Part shown: one piece after another, positions 18,223 through 26,390 of the stretch
Layout: every line of letters starts with the position of its first letter
Position numbering within the stretch: the first letter of the stretch is position 1
Assembly (NCBI GenBank): GCA_963734125.1
Contig: CAVTGB010000034.1
Location: 1-64,000, forward strand
DNA: 64,000 bases
From: DATARH01 sp963734125
GTDB taxonomy: Bacteria > Pseudomonadota > Alphaproteobacteria > ATCC43930 > CGMCC-115725
Reading direction: 5' to 3'
The notes under the pieces: model-generated
What the model saw: only the letters and a program-made list of their open reading frames with translations
The model's database searches: none
Told to the model about the DNA's origin: nothing
Program-made: the position numbers and the translations under genes

Positions 18223-19173
18223 TTGAACGCCGCAGCCGCCGGAGCGGGCGTCAGCTACGTTATTACCGTATACAACAAGCGGGCGTATCTGCCTGCGGTG
18301 ATCGCCGGGCTGGCGGCGCAGCGCGGGGATTTTGCCCGCGAATTCGTGTTCGTCAACGACGGGTCGACCGACGGTTCAGAGGACGAAGTTGCCCGGCTGA
18401 CCGAGGGATGGCCCGAGGTTACGATCCTGCATCAAAGCAATCACGGGCTTTCTCACGCCACCAATCGCGGCATGAAAGCGGCACGCCATCCCTACATAAA
18501 GCTCGTCGATGCCGACGACGTGCTGATGCCCTATGCAACGCAAATCCTGCTCGACGGGCTGCTGCGCCATAAGGGGGCGGTGCTCGCCTATGGCAGCGGC
18601 GAAGTCTACACCTCGCCGCAGGAAGCGATGGCGCGATTGGAAGCAGCGCCGGGGGAAATCGCCGCGTCCTACCGGGTCGATGCGGCGCCGCTCGCCGGGC
18701 TCTTGCTGCATCATGTCCCGATCCCGAGCGGTTGCCTCTATTTGACGGCAGCAGTGCGCGCGGTCGGCTTTTGCGACCCCGAAATCTTCATCCAGGATTT
18801 CTCGCTCGCCTTGCGGCTGGCGACCGTGGGGTCTTTTGTCGCCGTCGACGCCGTCGTCGCCCTCGGCCCGGCGGTCGCCGAGGGCCGGCTCAATAACGAC
18901 GGGCCGCAATGTCTGCACGACGCCAATCTGGCCATCGCCAACTTCCTGGAAACCCGCAGGCTCCCCCGCGCGTTGGTGTGGACGGCGGTCAAGCGTGCGA
19001 CCACTCGCGCTTACCTCTGGGCGCGACGGCGCGAGGGGGCGGGACTGTTGTCGTATTGGACGTGGCTGCGGCTTTGCGGGCTGCTGCCGCTGCCGCATCT
19101 GGCGGTTGGGCTGGTGCGCCGCAGTTGCCGCGCGTTTACGCTGAGCCAGCCGGTGCGCCCCGGTACGCCATAG
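18223..19173 (+). CDS. Family 2 glycosyltransferase
   Basis: GT-A glycosyltransferase of ~316 residues. The N-terminal nucleotide-sugar domain has YVITVYNKRAYLPAVIAGL, the FVFVNDGSTDGSEDEV loop, GLSHATNRGMKAARHPYIKL and the DXD-type motif LVDADDVL. The C-terminal part contains helices and hydrophobic patches but no clear membrane anchor. A TTG at 18223 is the start giving a standard N-terminus; no better ATG exists in frame upstream. Acceptor and donor are unknown. The methyltransferase gene follows after 8 bases. Confidence 0.85.
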   Translation: MNAAAAGAGVSYVITVYNKRAYLPAVIAGLAAQRGDFAREFVFVNDGSTDGSEDEVARLTEGWPEVTILHQSNHGLSHATNRGMKAARHPYIKLVDADDVLMPYATQILLDGLLRHKGAVLAYGSGEVYTSPQEAMARLEAAPGEIAASYRVDAAPLAGLLLHHVPIPSGCLYLTAAVRAVGFCDPEIFIQDFSLALRLATVGSFVAVDAVVALGPAVAEGRLNNDGPQCLHDANLAIANFLETRRLPRALVWTAVKRATTRAYLWARRREGAGLLSYWTWLRLCGLLPLPHLAVGLVRRSCRAFTLSQPVRPGTP

Positions 19174-19181
19174 GGTTCGCG

Positions 19182-19847
19182 ATGTTCGACGCGGAAGAGG
19201 CCTGGTTCGCCGCCCAGCTGAACGCGCTTCAGGCCGAAGAGGTATCGCCGTGCTGCAATATCGGCAGCGGCGCGGGCGATGGGCCACCGCGGCTGCGCCG
19301 CCTCTTAGAGGCTCGCGGCGTGAAAATGCTCAATGTCGACCAGAAAGAGGGAAGGGGCGTCGACATCTCGGCCGACATCTTTAGCGCGGAGGGCATTCGG
19401 CAGATCCGGGAGCTGCGGCCGCGTCTGTTGATCTGCATGAACATGATCGAGCACGTCCCGCGCTGTCGGGTCGTCGAACTGGCGCGGTTCTTCGACGATT
19501 GCCTGAGCGAAGGCGGATATCTGTTTATTTCTGCGCCAAAATCGCACCCCTATCACCTCGACCCGATCGACACGATGTACCGGACGGGTCCCTCGGAGCT
19601 GGCGCAGCTGTTCCCGGGGATGACGGTTGTGGGGCAAGCGGTCGTGCACGGTCCGACCTATTGGGAGGAGCTGCGGCAGATGAGCTGGTCCGATCATTGG
19701 CGAGTGGCGCGCCGATTATTAAAGCCGTTCCGTAAGCGCGAGCGCTGGAAGGCGGCGGCACATCGGTTCTTCTGGCTGTGGCGTCCGTACGAGGAGACCT
19801 GCCTCGTCCTGCAGAAGCCGTTCGGCCCGTTGCCGCAACGAAGCTGA
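19182..19847 (+). CDS. SAM-dependent methyltransferase, glycan cluster
   Basis: About 221 residues starting MFDAEEAWFAAQLNAL. The SAM-binding region is atypical: CCNIGSGAGDGPPRLRRLLE, then MLNVDQKEGRGVDISADIF. It is followed by LLICMNMIEHVPRCRVVELA and GGYLFISAPKSHPYHLDPID, a form seen in methyltransferase_11-like proteins of polysaccharide clusters. The start at 19182 follows the GT stop by 8 bases and is preferred over long upstream frames that overlap the GT gene. Confidence 0.75.
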   Translation: MFDAEEAWFAAQLNALQAEEVSPCCNIGSGAGDGPPRLRRLLEARGVKMLNVDQKEGRGVDISADIFSAEGIRQIRELRPRLLICMNMIEHVPRCRVVELARFFDDCLSEGGYLFISAPKSHPYHLDPIDTMYRTGPSELAQLFPGMTVVGQAVVHGPTYWEELRQMSWSDHWRVARRLLKPFRKRERWKAAAHRFFWLWRPYEETCLVLQKPFGPLPQRS

Positions 19848-19872
19848 CCACACTCGAGCGAGGCTCACGCGG

Positions 19873-19950
19873 ATGGCGATCCTGTTCCGCTCGACCGTGG
19901 CGGCGCAACAGCGCTGGCGGCCGCTGCTGACCGCCCTCATGCCCGGTCAG
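19873..19950 (+). pseudogene. N-terminal remnant of a hydroxyacid dehydrogenase paralogue
   Basis: Translation from 19873 begins MAILFRSTVAAQQRWRPLLT, then ALMPG. This closely parallels the first 24 residues of the intact dehydrogenase 870 bases downstream (MAILFRSTPAATARWQALLG, RVMPE). Codons differ, so this is not a fresh duplication. Homology stops where the convergent methyltransferase gene ends, as if that gene had replaced the rest. Confidence 0.65.
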
Positions 19951-20645
19951 CGCCCTGCCAGCCGCGCCAGCGCCGCGCGGCGAAAGACCGGATAGTCGGC
20001 GCGCGCGTCGGCGAACACCTCCTCACAGGTGAAGCCACCCTTCCAGAACAGCCCGAGCCCGCTTTCCGCCTCGGTCAGTTTGCGGCCGATGTCGCGCCGC
20101 GTCAGGTATTGCCGGCGGTCTTCCGTCAGCGCCGCGGTTTTCGCGGTGAAGCGGAGGTGATCCCCCTCGACCTCGACAAACCATCGGTGATGGTAAAAGC
20201 CGACCTCCGGCACCCTTCCGCGCAACAACCCCAGTGCCGCCATCCGACCCTTGGCGAAGATCTCGCGCACCCGCGAGGGTGTCTCAATATAGCCCGCGCG
20301 GCCGACGCGGTTGATCTCGCGGCAGACGGCGAGCGGGTCCCGCACGTCTTCGAGCAGATGCGAGCAGACGACAAAATCGAAGAACTTGTCCGGGTGCGAC
20401 AGCGGGGGAACGCAGACATCGGCAACCTGCCAAGTCGCTTCGGAAAATCGCTCCGCGTCCTCCGGATCGAGCGCCTCATGCGCACGCCGCGTCGCATAGG
20501 GATTGAGATCGATGACGTGGGTGGCGAGGTTGAACGGCTGATACCAGCCGCCGATGTCGAGCACCCGGGCGGCGGCCAGCGCGCATTCGCGCAATCGCGG
20601 CAGGTTGGAGCGCAAGATCATCGTCGCCGAGTAAACCACGGACAC
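19947..20645 (-). CDS. SAM-dependent methyltransferase
   Basis: About 232 residues. The SAM-binding segment is RVLDIGGWYQPFNLATHVID with LNPYATRR as the acidic-loop equivalent, then KFFDFVVCSHLLEDVRDPLA (motif IV) and GRAGYIETPSRVRE. The C-terminal part has the FYHHRWFVEVEGDHLRF segment frequent in methyltransferases of surface-glycan clusters. It is on the opposite strand from its neighbours and truncates the dehydrogenase remnant, suggesting it came in by rearrangement. Confidence 0.78.
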   Translation of the reverse strand: MSVVYSATMILRSNLPRLRECALAAARVLDIGGWYQPFNLATHVIDLNPYATRRAHEALDPEDAERFSEATWQVADVCVPPLSHPDKFFDFVVCSHLLEDVRDPLAVCREINRVGRAGYIETPSRVREIFAKGRMAALGLLRGRVPEVGFYHHRWFVEVEGDHLRFTAKTAALTEDRRQYLTRRDIGRKLTEAESGLGLFWKGGFTCEEVFADARADYPVFRRAALARLAGR

Positions 20646-20745
20646 CGTTCGCGGCCCAGTCCTGCTGTAGCGTGATGGTTGACAGCGGCGGCGTTCGTCC
20701 CTCGACTAGCCCAACCACGAATGCGAGCGATATCGGCGCGCTGAG

Positions 20746-21675
20746 ATGGCCATCCTCTTCCGTTCGACCCCGGCCGCGACGGCGCGCTGGCAAGCCTTGC
20801 TCGGTCGGGTCATGCCGGAGCACGAATTCCGCTTCTGGCCCGACATCGGCGACAAGTCGCAAATCGAGTACGCCTTGGTGTGGCAGCCTGATCCGGGGCT
20901 GCTCGCCTCGCTCCCCAATTTGAAGCTGATCGTCGGCCTCGGCGCCGGGGTCGACCATCTGCTGCGCGACCCTTTGCTGCCCAAAGCGGTGCCGATCGTC
21001 CGGCTGGTCGACCCGTACATGACGCAGGCGATGAGCGAATACGTCGCGCTCTCGGTGCTGCGGCTGCACCGCCAGGATCTCGACTACCTGGCGCAGCAGC
21101 GCGCGCGCCTTTGGGAGGAGCGCGAACAAAAGAACGCCGCCGAACGGCCGGTCGGCATCCTCGGCTTCGGTACGCTCGGTCAGGATGCCGGCGCGACGCT
21201 CCAGGCGCTCGGCTTTGAGGTCGCCGGCTGGAGCCGCGGCGCCAAGGCGGTTCCCGGCTTTGCCACCTTCGCGGGCGCCGCGGGGTTGGGCCCGTTCCTC
21301 GCCCGCAGCGACATCCTGGTGTGCCTGTTGCCGCTGACCCCCGAGACCGAGGGCATCCTCAACGCCGCGACCTTTGCCGCCCTGCCGCGCGGCGCGGAAC
21401 TCGTCAACGCCGGGCGCGGCGGCCACCTCGTCGAAGCAGACCTGATCGCGGCGCTCGATGCGGGGCAGCTGTCGGGGGCGGTCCTCGATGTCGTCCGCCA
21501 GGAGCCGTTGCCGGCCGACCACCCGTTCTGGGCACATCCGCGCATCATCCTCACCCCGCATATTGCCGCCGAGACCCATCCGCCGACCGCGGCGGTGATC
21601 ATCCGCGAGGCCATCGCCCGCTTCGAAGCCGGGCTGCCTCTCGCCAACCGGGTCGATCCGGCGCGCGGCTATTGA
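20746..21675 (+). CDS. D-isomer 2-hydroxyacid dehydrogenase (GhrA-like)
   Basis: NAD(P)-dependent reductase of ~309 residues, similar to glyoxylate/hydroxypyruvate reductase A. It has LKLIVGLGAGVDHLLRDPLL, the nucleotide-binding VGILGFGTLGQDAGATLQAL, the catalytic Arg region ELVNAGRGGHLVEADLIAAL, the Glu in LDVVRQEPLP and the catalytic His in ILTPHIAAETHP. The ATG at 20746 is supported by the matching start of the upstream remnant. Probably reduces glyoxylate or hydroxypyruvate; the substrate is inferred. Confidence 0.87.
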   Translation: MAILFRSTPAATARWQALLGRVMPEHEFRFWPDIGDKSQIEYALVWQPDPGLLASLPNLKLIVGLGAGVDHLLRDPLLPKAVPIVRLVDPYMTQAMSEYVALSVLRLHRQDLDYLAQQRARLWEEREQKNAAERPVGILGFGTLGQDAGATLQALGFEVAGWSRGAKAVPGFATFAGAAGLGPFLARSDILVCLLPLTPETEGILNAATFAALPRGAELVNAGRGGHLVEADLIAALDAGQLSGAVLDVVRQEPLPADHPFWAHPRIILTPHIAAETHPPTAAVIIREAIARFEAGLPLANRVDPARGY

Positions 21676-21968
21676 GCGCCGCCGGGAATGCACTCAGCGG
21701 GGCGCGCGGGTGCAGATGGCAAGCGTGCTGCCGCGCTCAATCCCACCACTAGGTAATTTCCGAGGCTAACGGAAATCCCTTGTCGGCTGTATGTTACCTA
21801 AACGTGAGCCAGTCAGGCGAAATAACCTAATCGTTGCAGGCTTTGCTTTTGCGGCGGTTTGTCTGACCGTGGTCACCGGCACTCCAGCCGCGCGAAAAAA
21901 AACGCGAACCGAGCACGTGACAACGACTTGGATGGCGCCATTTCGGGCGCGCGACGCAGGAGGCGAGC

Positions 21969-23093
21969 ATGGCAACACAGACAGTTTTTTTGGCCAATCC
22001 GGCCGGAACCAAGGCGACGTACGTCGGAAACCCGCCCAACGACCGCTACATCATTTCCGATAACGACGGCAACGACACGATCACTCTCGGCAGCGGCGCC
22101 GATCAGCTCGGCCTCGGTAACGGCAATAACACGCTCACATTGGGCAACGGCAGCGACCAGATCGATCTCGGCGACGGCAACAACACGATGACCCTGGGCA
22201 ACGGCGCCGATCAGATCATCACCGGCAACGGCGGCAACACGATCACCACCGGCACTGGCAACAGCCAGATCGTCGTCGGCGACGGCAATAACACGATCAC
22301 CGTCGGCACCGGCAGCAACGCGGTTGTGCTCGGAGCCGGCCTCGATAGCGTGACCACCGGGGCCGGCCACAATGTCGTGGCGGTATCGGGCGCCACCGTC
22401 ACCGGCGACACGCTGAAAGGCGCCCTGACCAGTGGCGATGGCACCACCAACCGGCTTGTGCTGTCAGACCACGGGACGATGAACCCGGTCAACGTCAGCG
22501 GGTTCGCGTCCTGGAAATTGGCGAGCGATGGGCCGAATGTTCTTACCCTGTCGATCGCGAACTTCGCCCGGCTTCCCGGCGGACGGATCACCATCAACGA
22601 CGGCAATTCCGGCAATACCATCACCGCGTCGACGCTACCCCCGATGGACAAGATCGTGGTCCATGCCGGCGCTGGCGCCGATACGCTGAGGGGCGGCTCG
22701 GGCAACGATATCTTCTACGCCGGCGGCAAGACCACGATGACCGGCGGCCTCGGCGCCAACCAATTCACCTTCGCCCACATCGGCGCCAACAGGATCACCG
22801 ATTTTGGAGCGAGCGCGAGCAACGAGATCGTGCTGCGCAATAGCGGGTTCAACCTCGGCGCCGACCAGGGGATGGGCACCGGCACGCCGCAGCATCTCGC
22901 CGCCAGCGTCTTTGTCGCCAATTCGACTGGAGCCTTCACCAACACGGGCCAGCGCTTTGCCTACAATACGACCACCGGGGCACTCTCCTATTCCGCCCAC
23001 GGCAGCGGCTCGGCCGGCAGTCGCGTCGTTGTACTCGCCGGGCATCCGACCCTCGCCGCCGGGCTTGCCGGACACGTGTTCTTCACCGCCTAG
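21969..23093 (+). CDS. RTX-like calcium-binding beta-roll protein
   Basis: 374 residues, no N-terminal signal peptide, in keeping with type I secretion. From about residue 36 to 134 there are eleven consecutive 9-residue units of the form xLGxGxDxI. They alternate between ADQ-type and NNT-type units, so the effective period is 18 residues. A second RTX-like motif GADTLRGGSGNDIFYAGG sits near 236, and the C-terminus has the NRITDFGASASNEIVLR segment usual before type I secretion signals. A GGAGG ribosome site is centred ~9 bases before the ATG. The final 11 bases overlap the convergent LLM gene. No type I exporter is nearby except the ABC protein at 47624, which is of another type. Confidence 0.8.
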   Translation: MATQTVFLANPAGTKATYVGNPPNDRYIISDNDGNDTITLGSGADQLGLGNGNNTLTLGNGSDQIDLGDGNNTMTLGNGADQIITGNGGNTITTGTGNSQIVVGDGNNTITVGTGSNAVVLGAGLDSVTTGAGHNVVAVSGATVTGDTLKGALTSGDGTTNRLVLSDHGTMNPVNVSGFASWKLASDGPNVLTLSIANFARLPGGRITINDGNSGNTITASTLPPMDKIVVHAGAGADTLRGGSGNDIFYAGGKTTMTGGLGANQFTFAHIGANRITDFGASASNEIVLRNSGFNLGADQGMGTGTPQHLAASVFVANSTGAFTNTGQRFAYNTTTGALSYSAHGSGSAGSRVVVLAGHPTLAAGLAGHVFFTA

Positions 23094-24156
23094 CCCCACG
23101 GCCGCTGCGCAAGCTGTCGAGCAGCCCGCGCAGTCTCGCTTCGGCGCCCGCATCGGCTAGCGGGATCGCGAATTCGAGCGACGTCGCGAGGCCGGCGTAA
23201 CGCGCCTTGAGTTTCGCGGCGATCTCGTCATAGCTGCCGATGACCGCATAGGTGTCGAGCATCGCGTCCTTGACGAGGCCCGGCATCTCCTCCCAGCGCT
23301 GGGCCCGCGCCAGCCCCTGCAGCGCCCGCGCGACCTCGCCATAGCCCTCGCTTTCAAAAGCGAGGAGATAGGCCGGGGTCGAGGCGTAAAACGCGACGCG
23401 CGCACGCACTTCGCTGATCCGCTCGGCGAGGCTCGTGCGGGTGTCGGCGGTGACGACCAGCGGCATCGCGCACAGCGTAAAGCGGGCGAGGTCGCGCCCG
23501 GCCTTCGCCGCGCCCCTCTTCGCCGCCGGCAGCATGGTTTCGGCGATGTAGCGGGGCGTCGCGATCGGGTGGGCGCGGATCCCGTCGGCGACCTCGCCCG
23601 CCACCTGGCACATATAGGGGTTGACCGCAGCGAGCTCGACCGGGATCTCCGGATGCTCGATTGGCGCCGGCGCGAACAGCGGCACCATCAGGCTGAGCTT
23701 GTAATGCTCGCTCGCGAAATCGAGCCTGGTGCCGTTCTGCCAGCACGCCCAGATCGCGCGCAACGCGCCGACATAGTCGCGCAGCCATGGTCCCGGCGCC
23801 GACCAGGCCATGCCGTAGCGCCGCTCGATATGCCCCTTGACCTGCGAGCCGAGGCCGAGGGTAAAGCGGCCATGCGACAGCTTTTGCAATGTCCAGGCGC
23901 TGAGCGCGGTCACCATCGGGCTCCGCGGAAAGGCGATCGCCACCGCGGTCGCCAGCCCGACCCGGCTGGTCGCCGCAGCCGCCAGCGCCATCACGATATA
24001 AGGGTCGTCCTTGGTTTCGGCGGCGAGGACGCCATCATAGCCGAGGGCTTCCGCACGCCGCGCATCGGCGGCGACCGCGGAGATATCGAGCGGCACCTCC
24101 GCGGCCCGCACTCCAGGATCGAGCCGACCAAGCGGCAGCAGCGTCTCGATTTTCAC
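23083..24156 (-). CDS. LLM-class (F420-type) oxidoreductase
   Basis: Luciferase-like TIM-barrel monooxygenase/reductase, ~357 residues. Visible family features include the start MKIETLLPLG, GYDGVLAAETKDDPYIVMAL, LATAVAIAFPRSPMVTALSA, LQKLSHGRFTLGLGSQVKGH and IPVELAAVNPYMCQVAGEVA. It resembles the subgroup often annotated as F420-dependent, though FMN use is equally possible because no F420 genes are visible here. It is 4 bases from the peptidase gene end and probably co-transcribed with it. Confidence 0.82.
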   Translation of the reverse strand: MKIETLLPLGRLDPGVRAAEVPLDISAVAADARRAEALGYDGVLAAETKDDPYIVMALAAAATSRVGLATAVAIAFPRSPMVTALSAWTLQKLSHGRFTLGLGSQVKGHIERRYGMAWSAPGPWLRDYVGALRAIWACWQNGTRLDFASEHYKLSLMVPLFAPAPIEHPEIPVELAAVNPYMCQVAGEVADGIRAHPIATPRYIAETMLPAAKRGAAKAGRDLARFTLCAMPLVVTADTRTSLAERISEVRARVAFYASTPAYLLAFESEGYGEVARALQGLARAQRWEEMPGLVKDAMLDTYAVIGSYDEIAAKLKARYAGLATSLEFAIPLADAGAEARLRGLLDSLRSGRGARR

Positions 24157-24159
24157 TGT

Positions 24160-25539
24160 CTAGCCGAACCGCCCGGCGATATGCGTATAGAGGGCGCGCA
24201 GGGTTTGGGCTTCGGCGCCTTCGGGGCGGCCGGGGCGGGTGCGGTTGTTCCAGGCCATGACGTCGAGATGCGCCCAGGGGATGCCGGGGCCGACGAATTC
24301 CTGGAGATAGAGCGCGGCGGTGATGGCGCCCCCCTGCGGCCCCTCCGAGACGTTGTTGAGGTCGGCGATCTTGCTGTCGAGGAGACGGCGATAGGGTCGC
24401 CATAGCGGCATCCGCCATAAGGGATCATCCTCGCCCTCCCCGGCGGCGGACAGCGCCGCCGCGAGCGGATCGTCGTTGCAGAAGAGGGCCGGCAATTCGG
24501 GGCCGAGCGCGACCCGCGCGGCGCCGGTCAGAGTGGCGATGTCGACGAGGAGGGCCGGGCTGTCGTTCGAGGCTTCGGCGAGCGCGTCGCAGAGGATGAG
24601 GCGGCCCTCGGCGTCGGTATTGCCGATCTCAACGGTCAGTCCCTTCCGGGTCTTGACGATGTCGCGCGGGCGCATCGCGTTGCCGGAGACCGAATTCTCG
24701 ACCATCGGCAAAAGGACCCGCAGGCGCACCGGCAGACCCGCCATCATGATCGCCCGGGCGAGCCCCAGCATGATCGCCGCGCCGGCCATGTCCTTTTTCA
24801 TGTTGAGCATGCCCGAGGCGGCCTTCAAATCGAGCCCGCCCGAATCGAAGCACACCCCCTTGCCGACGAGCGTCACCTTGGGCGCCGATTTGTCGCCCCA
24901 GGCGATGTCGACGAGGCGCGGCGCCCGCACGCTGGCGCGGCCGACGGCGTGGATCGTCGGATAGTTCTCGGCGAGGAGCGCATCCCCCGTGATCACCCGG
25001 CACTGAGCGCCGGCCTTCTCGGCGACTTCGACCGCGGCGGCGGCGAGCTCGGCCGGCCCCATATCCGAAGCTGGGGTATTGATAAGGTCGCGGGCGAGGA
25101 AGACTGCGCCGGCGAGCCCTTCGACCAGCGCGCGGTCGGCGCCCTTGGGCCACACCAGCCGCGCACCTTTCGGCTTTTGTCTGTCGCGATAGCGGGTGAA
25201 CGCGTAGGTCCCGAGCGCCCAGCCGAGCGCCAAGCGGGTCGGGTCGCCGCCCTCCGGCGGTCCCTCGATCCGATAATGGCCTTCGGGCAGCGCGTCCGAG
25301 AGGCCGGCAAAGGCCCACATCGCCGCCTCACCCTCGGAGAGGCCGACCAGGACCCGGCCAAGTCCGCCTTTTGCATTGGGGATCAGCGCCAGCTTGCCCG
25401 CTTCGCCCTCGAACCCGGTCGCCGCGACCCAGTCGCGCTCCCCCGCCGGCGCCCGCTCGCGCCACGCCGCCAAACCGGCCTTTGACACCGCCACCAGCGG
25501 CACCGCGCCGGCGCCGTTATCGATCAGGGAGAATGGCAT
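24160..25539 (-). CDS. Leucyl aminopeptidase family (M17) metallopeptidase
   Basis: About 459 residues. The C-terminal catalytic domain has the M17 landmarks: KVTLVGKGVCFDSGGLDLK (metal Asp), MLNMKKDMAGAA (catalytic Lys), and NTDAEGRLILCDAL (the family signature with Asp/Glu ligands). The N-terminal ~170 residues form the smaller regulatory domain. It would be a cytoplasmic di-metal aminopeptidase releasing N-terminal residues. Start at 25539 (MPFSLIDNG) matches the family; an ATG at 25551 adds four residues. Confidence 0.9.
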   Translation of the reverse strand: MPFSLIDNGAGAVPLVAVSKAGLAAWRERAPAGERDWVAATGFEGEAGKLALIPNAKGGLGRVLVGLSEGEAAMWAFAGLSDALPEGHYRIEGPPEGGDPTRLALGWALGTYAFTRYRDRQKPKGARLVWPKGADRALVEGLAGAVFLARDLINTPASDMGPAELAAAAVEVAEKAGAQCRVITGDALLAENYPTIHAVGRASVRAPRLVDIAWGDKSAPKVTLVGKGVCFDSGGLDLKAASGMLNMKKDMAGAAIMLGLARAIMMAGLPVRLRVLLPMVENSVSGNAMRPRDIVKTRKGLTVEIGNTDAEGRLILCDALAEASNDSPALLVDIATLTGAARVALGPELPALFCNDDPLAAALSAAGEGEDDPLWRMPLWRPYRRLLDSKIADLNNVSEGPQGGAITAALYLQEFVGPGIPWAHLDVMAWNNRTRPGRPEGAEAQTLRALYTHIAGRFG

Positions 25540-25650
25540 GCCACTACCCATGTACAGCTGATTTCGTGCAGGATGCCCAACGAGTCCGGATTTGGCTAGA
25601 GCATCCCTAGGCCGACGCGTTTGGCGAGGGCGGAATTGCGGAGGGCAGCT

Positions 25651-25935
25651 ATGCAGGTCAAGGAGGCCGTTTCTCTCGCCAAACAATACGTTAGGGATGT
25701 GTTTGCTGAGGAGAAAATCGATAACCCTGGTTTAGAGGAAATAGAATTTGACGATAAAACGGGGATTTGGTCCGTGACAATCGGATTTTCTCGGCCTTGG
25801 GATGAAAAGGCAGGGCCCTTCGGGGCGCAGCTCGCCGCTCTTGGCCCAAGGCGCCGCGATTACAAGGTCGTGAAAATCGGCGATAGCGACAAACGCATGA
25901 TATCAGTGAAAAACCGTGAAACGGTCCAGGGCTAG
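25651..25935 (+). CDS. Small protein paired with a PIN-domain gene
   Basis: 94 residues, no membrane segment. It begins MQVKEAVSLAKQYVRDVFAE and continues with LEEIEFDDKTGIWSVTIGFS and a basic C-terminal half (RRRDYKVVKIGDSDKRM). The family is not named by me. The downstream PIN gene overlaps it by 20 bases, so the two are translationally linked. It is a candidate antitoxin or regulatory partner. Both genes look less GC-rich than the neighbours. Confidence 0.7.
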   Translation: MQVKEAVSLAKQYVRDVFAEEKIDNPGLEEIEFDDKTGIWSVTIGFSRPWDEKAGPFGAQLAALGPRRRDYKVVKIGDSDKRMISVKNRETVQG

Positions 25936-26389
25936 AAGGCCGGCGCTTCTGATTGATACGATGCTCCTGACCCTGTTTGTCGTCGGAACTGCGTCGTCAG
26001 AATACATTGAGAAGCACAAACGGCTAAGTCCCTATACTAGGACTGATTTCAAGCTGCTCGTCGATAATGTTGAGCGTGCGTCTGCTATAATCGTGACACC
26101 GAACACGCTTACTGAGGTTTCCAACTGGGCGAAGATGATTCGCGAGCCAGCGCAGTCTCATGTCGCAGCCACGCTGCAAGATGTCATTGGCATGTTCGAC
26201 GAACGATACGTCACGAGCAAGGTAGCGGCGCTGGACACTGATTTCCCGCGTCTCTGGCTGACAGACTCGGGAATACTTCAAGAACTAGCCAACGGCCATG
26301 TTTTATTGACAAGCGATTCCGAGCTCTACGTCGCCGCGCTCCAACGCGGCTATCCCGCCATTAACTTCGAGTACCTCCGGCGACTGTAA
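25916..26389 (+). CDS. PIN-domain-like protein, possible toxin RNase
   Basis: About 157 residues. The acidic residues expected of a PIN nuclease are in place: Asp in ALLIDTMLLTLFVVG, Glu in IIVTPNTLTEVSNW, Asp in LWLTDSGILQELANG and Asp in LLTSDSELYVAALQRG. This gives the usual four-acid metal site. The GTG start at 25916 overlaps the upstream gene. It ends one base before the convergent SDR gene. A VapC-like toxin is possible, but the partner is not a classic VapB, so the role stays open. Confidence 0.65.
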   Translation: MKRSRARRPALLIDTMLLTLFVVGTASSEYIEKHKRLSPYTRTDFKLLVDNVERASAIIVTPNTLTEVSNWAKMIREPAQSHVAATLQDVIGMFDERYVTSKVAALDTDFPRLWLTDSGILQELANGHVLLTSDSELYVAALQRGYPAINFEYLRRL

Positions 26390-26390
26390 T

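Noticed and set aside
18909..19181. Longer start for the methyltransferase at 19182
   Set aside because: The extension overlaps the glycosyltransferase gene out of frame and has shadow-type composition; the ATG 8 bases after that gene is sufficient.
22211..23153. Minus-strand frames opposite the RTX-like gene
   Set aside because: They arise from the repeated GGC/AAC codons of the beta-roll and have no domain.
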